A stretch of 64,000 bases of DNA from JAWVFM01 sp963843315 (GTDB lineage Bacteria; Actinomycetota; Thermoleophilia; Solirubrobacterales; 70-9): the NCBI GenBank assembly GCA_963843315.1, contig CAWJJU010000007.1, positions 245,093-309,092 of the forward strand. Direction: 5' to 3'. Within the stretch, counting starts at the first letter, position 1, and every line of letters starts with the position of its first letter. This document shows positions 52,553-61,192 of this stretch, in pieces. The notes below the pieces were generated by a model. The model saw only the letters and a list, made by a program, of their open reading frames with translations, did no database searches and was not told where the DNA came from. The position numbers and the translations under genes were made by a program.

Positions 52553-53401
52553 ATGAAAAATTTGAGAGGGACTCGCCTCGTACTCGCATTTGCAATCGCT
52601 GCCATCGCCGGGCTCCTGGCCGCAGGATGCGGCTCGTCCGGCAGTAGCAGCTCCACCTCGTCGACTTCGGGCGGCAGCTCGTCGGGCGGCAACGACCTCG
52701 GCCTCATCACGCCGGGCACGCTGACCGTCGGCTCCGACATCCCGTATCCGCCGTTCGAACAGGGCAAGCCGCCGGACTACACGGGCTTCGACGTCGACCT
52801 CGTCGACGCGATCGCCAAGAAGCTCGGGCTCACGACGAAATGGGTCGACACGTCCTTCGGGACGATCTTCTCCGACCAGCAGGCCGGGAAGTTCGACATC
52901 GTCGCCTCGTCGGCGACGATCACGCCGGCCCGCGAGAAGAAGGTGACCTTCTCCGACCCGTACTTCGACGCCGACCAGTCGCTCATGGTGCAGAAGGGAA
53001 GCGACATCAAGTCGCTGAGCGACGTCACGAGCAACAACAGCCTCGGCGCCCAGGAGGGCACCACCGGCCAGGACTACGCGGAGAAGCACACCGACGCGAG
53101 CGTTCAAACCTACGCGGCGATCGGCACGGCGTTCAACGCGCTGCAGGCCGGGCAGGTCGACGGCGTCGTCAACGACTTCGCCGTCTCGGCCTACGCGCTG
53201 AAGAAGTACCCGCAGCTGGCCGTGGTCCAGGAGATCAAGACGGGCGAGCAGTACGGCTTCCCGATGCAGAAGAGCAACACCGCGCTGATCGACGCGGTGA
53301 ACGGGGCGCTCAAGGGCCTCATTGCCGACGGCACCTACGAGCAGATCTTCAAGAAGTGGTTCAACAACGAGCCGCCGAAGGAGTTCCTGCCGTCGCAGTG
53401 A
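52553..53401 (+). CDS. Amino-acid ABC transporter substrate-binding lipoprotein
   Basis: 282 residues. Lipoprotein signal with lipobox LLAAGC (Cys26), Ser/Gly-rich tether, then a SBP_bac_3 domain: GTLTVGSDIPYPPFEQGKPP, YTGFDVDLVDAIAKKLGL, FGTIFSDQQAGKFDIVASSA and ATITPAREKKVTFSDPYFDA. It captures a polar amino acid for the permease and ATPase that follow. ATG 52553 has TATGCT 7 nt upstream, supporting this start over an earlier ATG at 52541 inside the box. A strong terminator follows. Confidence 0.95.
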   Translation: MKNLRGTRLVLAFAIAAIAGLLAAGCGSSGSSSSTSSTSGGSSSGGNDLGLITPGTLTVGSDIPYPPFEQGKPPDYTGFDVDLVDAIAKKLGLTTKWVDTSFGTIFSDQQAGKFDIVASSATITPAREKKVTFSDPYFDADQSLMVQKGSDIKSLSDVTSNNSLGAQEGTTGQDYAEKHTDASVQTYAAIGTAFNALQAGQVDGVVNDFAVSAYALKKYPQLAVVQEIKTGEQYGFPMQKSNTALIDAVNGALKGLIADGTYEQIFKKWFNNEPPKEFLPSQ

Positions 53402-53422
53402 CGAACATCGGATCTGTGTGTG

Positions 53423-53454
53423 GACGGGCGCCCTGCGGGGCGCCCGTCTTCGTT
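53423..53454 (+). terminator. Rho-independent terminator
   Basis: Perfect 11-bp stem GACGGGCGCCC (53423-53433), loop TGCG, GGGCGCCCGTC (53438-53448), then TTCGTTT. It lies 22 bp after the binding-protein gene and before a separate TAGGCT box (53455-53460), so it likely allows higher expression of the binding protein than of the permease. Confidence 0.88.
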
Positions 53455-53502
53455 TAGGCTCGCGCCAAGTTAGGCAGGAAGCCGCGAGGAGGAAGGCGAC
53501 GC

Positions 53503-54333
53503 ATGAGCCAATTCTTCAGTCAGTTCTTCGACTTCAACTTCATGTCCCACCACTTCAGCCAGGTGTTGGACGGGTTCAGCATCACGCTGCAACTTTGGTT
53601 GATCAGCGGGGTGCTGGCACTGCTTTGGGGCCTGGTCCTCTCGGTGCTACGGCAGACGCCGGGACGACTGGGGCTGATCGTCAGGCTGCCGACGATCTTC
53701 TACATCGACGCCTTCCGTGGCATCCCCCTCCTGATGGTCGTGGTGCTGATCTATGGCGGCTTCGGCGCGCTGTCCTCCGGCAACGCGACGCCGGGCCCGA
53801 TCCCCGAGTCGATCGCCGACCCGCACTGGTTCGGCAAGCCGGCCGCCTTCTGGTACGGGACGATGGCGCTGGTCATCACCTACGGCGCCTACATGGCCGA
53901 GGTCTACCGGGCCGGCATCGAGGCGGTCCCACGCGGTCAGACGGAGGCCGCGCGCTCGCTGGGCATGAGTCACGGGCAGGCGATGCGCAGCATCATCGTC
54001 CCGCAGGCGATCCGCAAGGTCATCCCGCCGCTGCTGAACGACCTGATCGCCCTGATGAAGGACACGTCGCTGGTCAGCTTCATCTCGCTCAACGAGGTGC
54101 TGAACGTCGGCTTCGACCTGCAGTCGAAGACGTTCAACAGCTCCGCCCTGACGCTCGGGGCGATCCTGTTCCTGATCGTCACGCTGCCGCTCGCGCGCGT
54201 GGTCGACTGGCTGATCGCACGCGACCAGCGCAAGATGCAGCGAGGCCAGGCGAGCGGTGGCGACGACGACGGATTCGTCCTTCCGCAGCCGATCCCTACG
54301 GCCGGCGGCGCCGGAGCCGGGATGGGAGGTTGA
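53503..54333 (+). CDS. Amino-acid ABC transporter permease (HisM/GlnP family)
   Basis: 276 residues. Typical polar amino-acid permease: GFSITLQLWLISGVLALLWG, PTIFYIDAFRGIPLLMVVVL, TYGAYMAEVYRAGIEAVPRGQTEAARSLGMSHGQAMRSIIVPQAIRKVIPPLLND (EAA loop), and SLVSFISLNEVL. Five or so helices and a long Gly-rich tail. Start ATG 53503 has GAGGAGGAAGG 7-17 nt upstream. Confidence 0.95.
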   Translation: MSQFFSQFFDFNFMSHHFSQVLDGFSITLQLWLISGVLALLWGLVLSVLRQTPGRLGLIVRLPTIFYIDAFRGIPLLMVVVLIYGGFGALSSGNATPGPIPESIADPHWFGKPAAFWYGTMALVITYGAYMAEVYRAGIEAVPRGQTEAARSLGMSHGQAMRSIIVPQAIRKVIPPLLNDLIALMKDTSLVSFISLNEVLNVGFDLQSKTFNSSALTLGAILFLIVTLPLARVVDWLIARDQRKMQRGQASGGDDDGFVLPQPIPTAGGAGAGMGG

Positions 54334-54335
54334 GC

Positions 54336-55100
54336 ATGGAAGCGAAGGCGACGAACGGCGGGTCGATGCTCCGACTGAAGGGCGTCAGCAAGCGCTTCGG
54401 CAAGCTCGAGGTGCTGCGCGGCGTCGACATGGAGGTCAAGCGCGGCGAGGTGATCTGCGTTCTCGGCCCCTCCGGGTCGGGGAAATCGACGCTTCTGCGC
54501 TGCATCAACCTGCTCGAGCCTCCGAACGGCGGATCGATCTTCCTGCAGGACAGGGAGATCACGGGCAGGGGCAACGAGGAGGGGATCGACCGCGTGCGCC
54601 GTCACGTCGGGATGGTGTTCCAGTCGTTCAACCTGTTCCCACATATGTGCGCCATGGACAACGTCTGCATTGCCCAGGAGAAGGTCCTGGGGCGTTCACG
54701 GGCGGAGGCCGAGGAGAAGGCGCGCACGCTGTTCGAGCGGGTCGGCCTCGCCGACAAGGCCGAGGAATATCCCGACCGCCTCTCGGGCGGCCAGCAGCAG
54801 CGGGTTGCCATCGCCCGGGCGCTGGCCATGGACCCGGACGTCATGCTCTTCGACGAGGTCACCTCGGCGCTCGACCCGGAGCTCGTCAAGGAGGTCCTCG
54901 ACGTCATGCGGGAGCTGGCAAACGAGGGGATGACGATGATCGTCGTCACCCACGAGATCGGCTTCGCCCGCGAGGTCGGAACGCGGGTGGCCTTCATGGA
55001 CGGGGGGGTCGTGGTGGAGGAGGGCCCGCCGGCGGAGGTGCTGGGCAACCCGCAGCAGGAGCGCACGAAGCGCTTCCTCGGCTTGGTGCTGGAACACTGA
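54336..55100 (+). CDS. Amino-acid ABC transporter ATP-binding protein (GlnQ/HisP family)
   Basis: 254 residues. Walker A GPSGSGKST, Q-loop FQSFNLFPHM, signature LSGGQQQRVAIARAL, Walker B VMLFDEVTSALDPE and switch His in VVTHEIGFAREV. It energises import of the amino acid bound by the upstream lipoprotein. Two nt separate it from the permease stop, with GGGAGG ahead. Confidence 0.97.
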   Translation: MEAKATNGGSMLRLKGVSKRFGKLEVLRGVDMEVKRGEVICVLGPSGSGKSTLLRCINLLEPPNGGSIFLQDREITGRGNEEGIDRVRRHVGMVFQSFNLFPHMCAMDNVCIAQEKVLGRSRAEAEEKARTLFERVGLADKAEEYPDRLSGGQQQRVAIARALAMDPDVMLFDEVTSALDPELVKEVLDVMRELANEGMTMIVVTHEIGFAREVGTRVAFMDGGVVVEEGPPAEVLGNPQQERTKRFLGLVLEH

Positions 55101-55104
55101 GGAT

Positions 55105-55704
55105 ATGCGCGACCCTGAGCTTGCGGCCCTTCAGGCGCACCATCCCGGGCTGCGAGAGGCGGTCGTCGCCGACGCCCGCATGGCCCGCGCCCTGCGATTT
55201 CAGCCGCACGAGCTCAGCACCCGTGGCGAGGCGATTCGCGCAATCCTGCGGCTGATCTGGGAAAGCGATGCCTTCGCGGCGCTGGTGCTCTACCGGGCCA
55301 AGGCCCGCTTGCAGCGCGCGCGGGTGCCGATATTGCCGCGACTCGCGCATCATCTGGCGATCGCGTGGGGACAGGTCTCGATCGGGGACCCGGTCCTGAT
55401 GAGGCCAGGCATTTACCTCCCTCACGGGCAGGTCGTCGTGGACGGCTGGGTCGAGATCGGGTCCGGATCGATCCTGAGCCCGTTTGCGACCGTTGGGCTC
55501 ACCGGCGGGGAGCCTCGAGGGCCTACCATCGGCTCCAATGTGACTGTCGGAACCGGCGCATCAATTCTCGGGTGGCTGACGATTGGGGACGGGGCCGTGA
55601 TCGGCGCCAATGCCGTCGTCCTGCACGATGTGCCCGCCGGGGCAACCGTCGTCGGGGTCCCCGCGCGCGAGGTCGCCTCCGGCCAGCCGGCCGAGGACGC
55701 CTGA
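55105..55704 (+). CDS. Serine acetyltransferase-like left-handed beta-helix protein
   Basis: 199 residues. N-terminal helices (LAALQAHHPGLREAVVADAR; AILRLIWESDAFAALVLYRA) as in CysE, then hexapeptide repeats (PGIYLPHGQVVVDGWVEIGS, GSNVTVGTGASILGWLTIGD, GAVIGANAVVLHDVPAGATVVGVPARE). CysE acetylates serine for cysteine synthesis. The neighbouring ABC transporter, with CysM and Mec elsewhere nearby, fits a cysteine role, while the glycan genes downstream fit a sugar acetyltransferase. The catalytic His-Asp pair is not clear to me, so both remain open. Confidence 0.8.
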   Translation: MRDPELAALQAHHPGLREAVVADARMARALRFQPHELSTRGEAIRAILRLIWESDAFAALVLYRAKARLQRARVPILPRLAHHLAIAWGQVSIGDPVLMRPGIYLPHGQVVVDGWVEIGSGSILSPFATVGLTGGEPRGPTIGSNVTVGTGASILGWLTIGDGAVIGANAVVLHDVPAGATVVGVPAREVASGQPAEDA

Positions 55705-56711
55705 TGGGCCTGCTCGAGCGCCTTGGGCGCGGTCGGCCCGCGGGCAACGACGAGGAGGCTGCGGACGAGCGGACGAGGCTCGCACGGCGCGAGCTTCGAG
55801 CGCGCTACGAGGCAGGGGTCGCCCTGCTCGACCACGGACCCGGCACCGAGCCGGCATGGCCTGAGAGCTCCGGGGTGCGGGCGCGAGGAACCGGCATTCC
55901 CGAATACAGCCCGGAAGAACTGACGCCGGAGCTCCTGCGCGCTGCGATGCTCGAGCGCGGCAGCGCGCTCGTCCGCAACCTGGTCTCGGCCGAGGTGGCC
56001 GAGGGCCTGGCGGCCATGATCGACGAGGCGTATGCGGCGCGGGAGAATGATCCCGACGACACCGGCTGCAACCCCGGCCTCTACGACCCCTTTGAGCCCG
56101 ATCCGAAGTTCGGGATCGCCATGGAGCGCGCGATCGTGCGTGGCGGCTCGGGCCTTCTCGGGGCCGACTCGCCGCTCGTGATGCTCGAGGTCATGGAGGC
56201 CTTCGAGAAGGCGGGCCTGCCGCGGCTCGCGCACGGGTACATCGGCGAGGCCCCGGCGATCTCGGTGAACAAGTTCCTGTTGCGCAAGGTCTTGCCGACG
56301 GTCTTCGAGGACTCCGGCGAGGCACCGGGCTCCAAGCCGAGCGCCTGGCACCAGGATGGCGCGTTCCTGGGAGAGGTTCGCGCGCTCAACGTGTGGCTCG
56401 CGCTGTCGCGCTGTGGGGACGAGGCGCCCGGAATGGATGTCGTCCCGCGGCGCATCGACCACATCGTCGCGACCGGCACCGAGGGCGCCACCTTCGACTG
56501 GTCGGTTTCGCACGAGGTGGCTCGCGAGTCCGCCGGGGAGGCGGGGATAGTCCGTCCGATCTTCCACCCTGGCGACGCTTTGCTCTTCGACGAGCTCTGC
56601 CTGCACTCGACGGCAGCCGAGCCCGAGATGCGAAATCCCCGCTACGCGGTGGAGTGCTGGTACTTCGGGCCATCGGCCTTTCCCGACAAGTACGCGCCGC
56701 TCGCTGCCTGA
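55704..56711 (+). CDS. Phytanoyl-CoA dioxygenase (PhyH)-like 2OG-Fe(II) oxygenase
   Basis: 335 residues. The iron motif is WHQDGAFLG (HxD) with distal His in ELCLHSTAAE and a 2OG-type Arg in RNPRYAVECWYFG. Upstream ALVRNLVSAEVAEGLAAMIDE is the usual start of PhyH folds. These enzymes hydroxylate lipids, amino acids or glycan building blocks. It shares an ATG/TGA overlap with the acetyltransferase-like gene and leads into the glycosyltransferase genes. Confidence 0.8.
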   Translation: MGLLERLGRGRPAGNDEEAADERTRLARRELRARYEAGVALLDHGPGTEPAWPESSGVRARGTGIPEYSPEELTPELLRAAMLERGSALVRNLVSAEVAEGLAAMIDEAYAARENDPDDTGCNPGLYDPFEPDPKFGIAMERAIVRGGSGLLGADSPLVMLEVMEAFEKAGLPRLAHGYIGEAPAISVNKFLLRKVLPTVFEDSGEAPGSKPSAWHQDGAFLGEVRALNVWLALSRCGDEAPGMDVVPRRIDHIVATGTEGATFDWSVSHEVARESAGEAGIVRPIFHPGDALLFDELCLHSTAAEPEMRNPRYAVECWYFGPSAFPDKYAPLAA

Positions 56712-56721
56712 AGCCGTCGCC

Positions 56722-57594
56722 ATGGGCGTTGACGTAGTCGTCGTCTCCTACCGCTGCGAGGCGCTCCTGCGCGACTGCCTGACGTCGCTGCGCGAGCATC
56801 CCGGCGCGGTACCGCTCACGATCCACGTCGTCGACAACGCCTCAGGCGACGGCACGGCGGAGATGGTCGCGCGGGAGTTCGAAGAGGTCGACCTCGAGAC
56901 CGCCGCGGAGAACCTTGGCTTCAGTGCCGCCAACAACCGGGCGATCAGCCGCGGTGACGCCGACTGGGTGCTGGTGCTGAATCCGGACACGCGCGTCGCG
57001 CCTGGGGCGATCGACGCCCTTCGCGAAGCGCTGGAGGCCGACGAGCGCGCCGGCATGGCCGGGCCCAGGCTCGAGCTTCCCGACGGCGGCTTCGACCACG
57101 CGGCGCGGCGCTCGTTCCCCACCCCGCTCTCCGCGCTCGGGCACTTCACCGGCGTCGGCCGGCGGCGCGAGCGCGGGGCGCTGGCCGCCTATCGCGCGCC
57201 GGAGGTGCGGTCAGGCCCAGTCGACGCGATCAACGGCGCGTGCATGATGATCCGCCGCGCCGCGCTCGAGCGGGTGGGCGCGTTCGACGAGCGCTACTGG
57301 ATGTACATGGAGGACCTCGACCTCTGTTACCGCTTCGCGCAGGCCGGCTGGGTCACGCTCTACGAGCCGCGGGCCACCGTGATTCACGTCAAGGCGGGGA
57401 CGAGCGGCCCGATTCGCTCCCCCCGCCTCAACTACGCGTTCCACCACGGCATGTACCGCTTCTACCGCGATCACTACGCCACGCAGCGCAACCCGCTCGT
57501 CAACGGCGCGGTCTACGCGGGCATCGCCGGCAAGCTCGCGCTCTCGGTGGCGCGCAACGCCGCCCGTTCGGCCCGCCGGCGGGCGGTTGCGTAG
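56722..57594 (+). CDS. GT2 glycosyltransferase, rhamnosyltransferase (WbbL)-like
   Basis: 290 residues. GT-A motifs VDVVVVSYRCEALLRDCLTS, HVVDNASGDGT, LGFSAANNRAI, VLVLNPDTRV (DxD-like Asp-Thr), NGACMMIRRAALERVGAFDE, and YMEDLDLCYRFAQAGW. This pattern is that of WbbL/RfbF rhamnosyltransferases that attach sugars to lipid carriers. An RmlC-like gene follows. Confidence 0.9.
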   Translation: MGVDVVVVSYRCEALLRDCLTSLREHPGAVPLTIHVVDNASGDGTAEMVAREFEEVDLETAAENLGFSAANNRAISRGDADWVLVLNPDTRVAPGAIDALREALEADERAGMAGPRLELPDGGFDHAARRSFPTPLSALGHFTGVGRRRERGALAAYRAPEVRSGPVDAINGACMMIRRAALERVGAFDERYWMYMEDLDLCYRFAQAGWVTLYEPRATVIHVKAGTSGPIRSPRLNYAFHHGMYRFYRDHYATQRNPLVNGAVYAGIAGKLALSVARNAARSARRRAVA

Positions 57595-57617
57595 GCTCTT
57601 TCGCAAGGAAGGTCCGG

Positions 57618-58148
57618 ATGTCAGGAGAAGATCAAGACACGCTCCTCGAAGCGGCGGTCGAGCGGCAGCCGACCGTGACGCCACAGGGGGAGCCGCTCGC
57701 CCCGCTGATCGACGGCGTCCTCGTTCGCCCCGCGAAGACTCAGACCGACGCGAGGGGGACGCTGACCGAGGTCTTCGACCCGCGATGGGGGTTCACGGAC
57801 ACGCCGATGGTCTATGCGTACATGGTCACCATCCGCCCCGGAGTGACCAAGGGCTGGCTCGTCCACCAGGTCCACGACGACCGGCTGTTCTTCGCCTTCG
57901 GCACAGTCCGCGCCGTGCTGTACGACGACCGCGAGGGCTCGCCGACCCGGGGGATGGTCAACGAGCTCTACTTCGACGAGCACAACCGCGGCCTGTTGCA
58001 CATCCCGCACGGCGTCTGGCACGCGATCACCAACGTGGGGACGACCGACTCGATGATGATCAACCACCCGACCGAGCAATACGACCACGGCAACCCGGAC
58101 AAGTGGGACCTGCCTCCGGACACGCCGGAGATCCCGTTTGAGCTCTGA
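57618..58148 (+). CDS. dTDP-4-dehydrorhamnose 3,5-epimerase-like cupin (RmlC family)
   Basis: 176 residues. RGTLTEVFDPRWGF, then TIRPGVTKGWLVHQVHDDRLFFAFGTVRAVLYDDR and GLLHIPHGVWHAITNVG are RmlC features (product-site His and the HxxD pair). Several such cupins are not strict epimerases, so dTDP-sugar modification is likely but not exact. GAAGG lies just upstream of ATG 57618. Confidence 0.82.
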   Translation: MSGEDQDTLLEAAVERQPTVTPQGEPLAPLIDGVLVRPAKTQTDARGTLTEVFDPRWGFTDTPMVYAYMVTIRPGVTKGWLVHQVHDDRLFFAFGTVRAVLYDDREGSPTRGMVNELYFDEHNRGLLHIPHGVWHAITNVGTTDSMMINHPTEQYDHGNPDKWDLPPDTPEIPFEL

Positions 58149-59058
58149 GCGCCGGCTCCGCCGGCGCCTGGAAAATCGCGTGCGGCTGGCCCGTAACGCC
58201 GTGCGCGAGCCCCCCCGAGCGGCGCGCGAGCCGCTGGTGACGGTGGTGATCGCCACCTACAACTGGTCGAACGTCCTTCGCCACGCCGTCCATTCAGTGC
58301 TGTGGCAGACGCACCGCAACCTGGAGCTGCTGGTGATCGGCGACGGCTGCACCGACGACTCGGGCGAGGTCGTCGCGTCGTTCGGCGACCCTCGCGCCCG
58401 CTGGATCAACCTGCCCGAAAACGTGGGCAGCCAGGCCGGGCCCAACAACCTTGCGCTCGAACTGGCGCGCGGTGAGTACTTCGCCTACCTGGGGCACGAC
58501 GACGTCTGGCACCCCAAGCATCTGGCCACTGGGGTCGCGGCGATCGAGGCCGGCAGCGCCGACATGGTGTGGTCCGTCGCCGAGGTGCTGGGCCCGAAGG
58601 GGACCAGGACCCGCCGCCTCAGCGGGCTGAGCGCGACGGGGGCGCGGGAGATGGGCAACTGGATCCCGCCCTGCACGATCCTTCACCGCACCGAGATGGG
58701 CCGGCGCATCGGCGGCTGGGGCGACTGGCGCCGGCTGGCCGCTCCGGTGGACGTCGAGTTCATCGACCGCGCACAGGCCTCGGGGGCGCGGATGCTCGGC
58801 GTGCCTTCGCTCACCGCCTTCAAGTTCCCGGCCACCGCTCGCCCGCGCTCGTACGTGGAGCGCCCCAGCCACGAGCAGGCGGAGTACCTGCGCCGAATCG
58901 CGACGCGACGATGGTTCGTGGCGGGCGAGCTCGCTCGCGCCCTGGCGCGCCAGGTCTCGCCGCTGCCCGAGCGCCCGCACACCGACCCGGCGGCGCTGCA
59001 GCCCGGAGAGCCCGGCGAGCTGACCCGCCGGCTTCGCCGCATCCGGGGCCTGGAGTGA
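58138..59058 (+). CDS. GT2 glycosyltransferase
   Basis: 306 residues. VTVVIATYNWSNVLRHAVHSVLWQTHRNLELLVIGDGCTDDSGEVV, then NVGSQAGPNNLALELARGEYF and the DxD-like YLGHDDVWHPKHL place it in GT2. The start TTG 58138 overlaps the RmlC-like stop by 11 bp; it is the only start that keeps the basic N-terminus. Acceptor and donor unknown. Confidence 0.88.
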   Translation: MSSERRLRRRLENRVRLARNAVREPPRAAREPLVTVVIATYNWSNVLRHAVHSVLWQTHRNLELLVIGDGCTDDSGEVVASFGDPRARWINLPENVGSQAGPNNLALELARGEYFAYLGHDDVWHPKHLATGVAAIEAGSADMVWSVAEVLGPKGTRTRRLSGLSATGAREMGNWIPPCTILHRTEMGRRIGGWGDWRRLAAPVDVEFIDRAQASGARMLGVPSLTAFKFPATARPRSYVERPSHEQAEYLRRIATRRWFVAGELARALARQVSPLPERPHTDPAALQPGEPGELTRRLRRIRGLE

Positions 59059-60569
59059 CGGACCCGCCCGCCGACGCGCCACGTCATCAGGAGGGCGCCA
59101 CGCCGGAGGCCGGCCTCAGCGTCGACCTCACGCCGAGCGAGCTCGTGGGCGGCGCCGTGAGGGGCGCGGTGATCCTCGTCGCGCGCAACCTCGGGGTCCA
59201 GGCCCTGGCGCTCGCCGTGACCGTGCCGCTGGCCCGGCTGCTCTCGCCCAGCCAGTTCGGCGACTTCGCCGTCGCCTCGGCGGTACAGCAGGTCGGGATC
59301 GTCGTCGTCAACTTCGGGCTCCCGGCGGCGCTGATCCGGCGCAAACCGGATCCAACTCGCGAGGAGATGCGATCGGCGAGCGGGCTCATCCTCGCCCTGG
59401 GAACGGCGGTCTTCGCGCTGGCCGTCCTGAGCGCGTTCGTCGTGCTGCCCGCTCTCGGCGAGTCCCTCGAGATCGCCCGCCTCGCCGCCGTCGCGTGCGC
59501 CGCGCTTCCGATCCTCGGCCTTCAGATCGCTCCGGTGGTGCGGCTCAACCGCAACCTCGACTTCAGGGGCATCGCCTATATCGAGGTCGGCGAGGCGATC
59601 GCCTTCTACGGCGTAGCGCTCGCCGGCGCGGCCGCCGGGCTGGGGCCGTACAGCCTCGCCGGCGCCGTCGTGGTGGGCTCCGCGACGGGGGCGGTGATCG
59701 CCTACCGCATCTCGCCTCGGCGCGAGGGGTTCTCGCTGGACCCCCGGCCGATGCGCCCCCTGGCCGCGTTCGGGCTGCAGATCGGCGCGCTTCAGACCGC
59801 GACGATCGTCAGGGAGCTGGGGCTGATCGGCCTGCTTGCCGCGATCGGAGGTCCGGCGCTCGCCGGCTTCTACGGCATGGCGCGCAGGCTCTTCTCGCTG
59901 CCGTTCGCCGCCATGGCGGCTCTTCAGCGAGTCGGCATGACCGCCCTGGCCAGGCTTCCGGAGGGCGGGGAGCGAACGCGCCAGACGGCGAACGCGGTCG
60001 CCGTGGGCATGCTCGCCGTGGGCCTGCCGATGGCGCTCATCGCCGGCGCGGCCGAGCCGCTGGTCGCATTCGCGTTCGGGAGCCGCTGGCTTCCCGCCGC
60101 CCACATGACCGCGATCGCTTCGCCCGGGGTGCTGCTGTTCGCCGGCGCGGGAACCTTGGTCATGAGCCGGCGCCTCGCCGACGGCGAGGCGCGTCTGCCG
60201 CTGCTCGGGATGGCGCTGCAGATCGGCGTCCTGATCGGCATGTGCGCGGCGTTGGTCCCGGACCACGGCGCCGACGCCGCCGGGCTCGCGATCGGCGTCA
60301 GCTTCGCGGTCTTCACGCTCACCGTGATCCTCCCGCGGCCCGACGAGGCCCGCGCGATGGCGACGCCCATCCTGCGCGCCCTCCTGCTCTCGACGGCCGC
60401 CGCGCTGGCCGGCCGAATGGCCCAGTCCGGGCCCGACGCCGTGGCCGCGGCCCTCGCGCTTCTTACGACGGCGGCGGCGTGGCTGGCCCTGGCCTTCTTC
60501 GTCAGCCGCACGGAGCTGCGGCTGCTGGTCTCGCTGCTGCTGCGCTACCTGCGTCCGGCGGCGGCCTGA
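59055..60569 (+). CDS. Wzx-type oligosaccharide flippase (polysaccharide biosynthesis family)
   Basis: 504 residues, with about 12-14 hydrophobic helices. ARLLSPSQFGDFAVASAVQQ is typical of Polysacc_synt_3/Wzx exporters. It would flip lipid-linked sugars outward, fitting the surrounding glycosyltransferases. GTG 59055 overlaps the previous stop (GTGA). Confidence 0.9.
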   Translation: MTDPPADAPRHQEGATPEAGLSVDLTPSELVGGAVRGAVILVARNLGVQALALAVTVPLARLLSPSQFGDFAVASAVQQVGIVVVNFGLPAALIRRKPDPTREEMRSASGLILALGTAVFALAVLSAFVVLPALGESLEIARLAAVACAALPILGLQIAPVVRLNRNLDFRGIAYIEVGEAIAFYGVALAGAAAGLGPYSLAGAVVVGSATGAVIAYRISPRREGFSLDPRPMRPLAAFGLQIGALQTATIVRELGLIGLLAAIGGPALAGFYGMARRLFSLPFAAMAALQRVGMTALARLPEGGERTRQTANAVAVGMLAVGLPMALIAGAAEPLVAFAFGSRWLPAAHMTAIASPGVLLFAGAGTLVMSRRLADGEARLPLLGMALQIGVLIGMCAALVPDHGADAAGLAIGVSFAVFTLTVILPRPDEARAMATPILRALLLSTAAALAGRMAQSGPDAVAAALALLTTAAAWLALAFFVSRTELRLLVSLLLRYLRPAAA

Positions 60570-60595
60570 GGGTTACGCCCGTCTACCCTCCGAGA

Positions 60596-61185
60596 GTGGC
60601 CACGAGGGACAGAGGGCCGGCGCGCGCAGACGCCGTCTCGCAGCTGGGCGCATACGACGGCGACGTTTCCCCCGCGGTTCTCAACGCATCGCACCGATTG
60701 CAACTGGCCGCGATCCCGCGTGGCTCGCGCGTGCTCGACGCCGGGTGCGCCTCCGGAGCGACCGCGAGGCTCCTGACGGAGCGCGGGTGCTCGGTGACCG
60801 GGTTCGAGATGTCGCCGGAGCGCGGGGCGCTCGCCGAGCGGCACTGCGAACGGGTCGTCGTGGGCGACCTGGAGAGCGGCGAGGACCGGGCGCGCATCGA
60901 GGGCCCATTCGACGTCATCGTGCTGGGCGACGTTCTCGAGCACGTCAGGCGACCCACCGAGGTGCTGGCCGGACTGCGCGCGCTGCTGGCGCCGGAGGGC
61001 TGTGCGGTGGTCTCCATCCCCAACGTCGGCGTGTGGCGAGGCCGTCTCACGATCCTTCGCGGGCGCTTTCCGCACGACGACAGCGGCCTGTTCGACCGCA
61101 CCCACCTGCGCTTCTTCACGCGCGCGGGCATCCACGAGCTGGTGCGCGACGCCGGCTACCGAATCGTCTCGGAGGAATTCCGCCC
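60596..61185 (+). CDS. Class I SAM-dependent methyltransferase, 3' end cut by the contig junction
   Basis: GTG 60596 (TACCCT 6 nt upstream) begins a methyltransferase: VLDAGCASGATARLLTERGC (motif I), VVGDLESGEDRARIEGPFDV then LGDVLEHVRRPTEVLAGLRA, SIPNVGVWRGRLTILRGRFP, and GLFDRTHLRFFTRAGIHELV. After SEEF (GAATTC at 61175-61180) the sequence stops making sense as methyltransferase, and the reading frame continues only as the antisense of a foreign esterase to a stop at 61792. About 195 residues are genuine; about 30-60 are missing. Probably modifies the glycan made by this cluster. Confidence 0.85.
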
Positions 61186-61192
61186 CCACCGC
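61181..61192. other. Assembly junction between two genomes (probable chimera)
   Basis: Left of this point the sequence is plus-strand actinobacterial methyltransferase; right of it the minus strand encodes a gammaproteobacterial esterase. The esterase reading continues to about 61185 (AQIAMQAVGAEF), so the joint lies within a few bases of GAATTC 61175-61180. Style also changes to frequent frameshifts. Confidence 0.75.
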
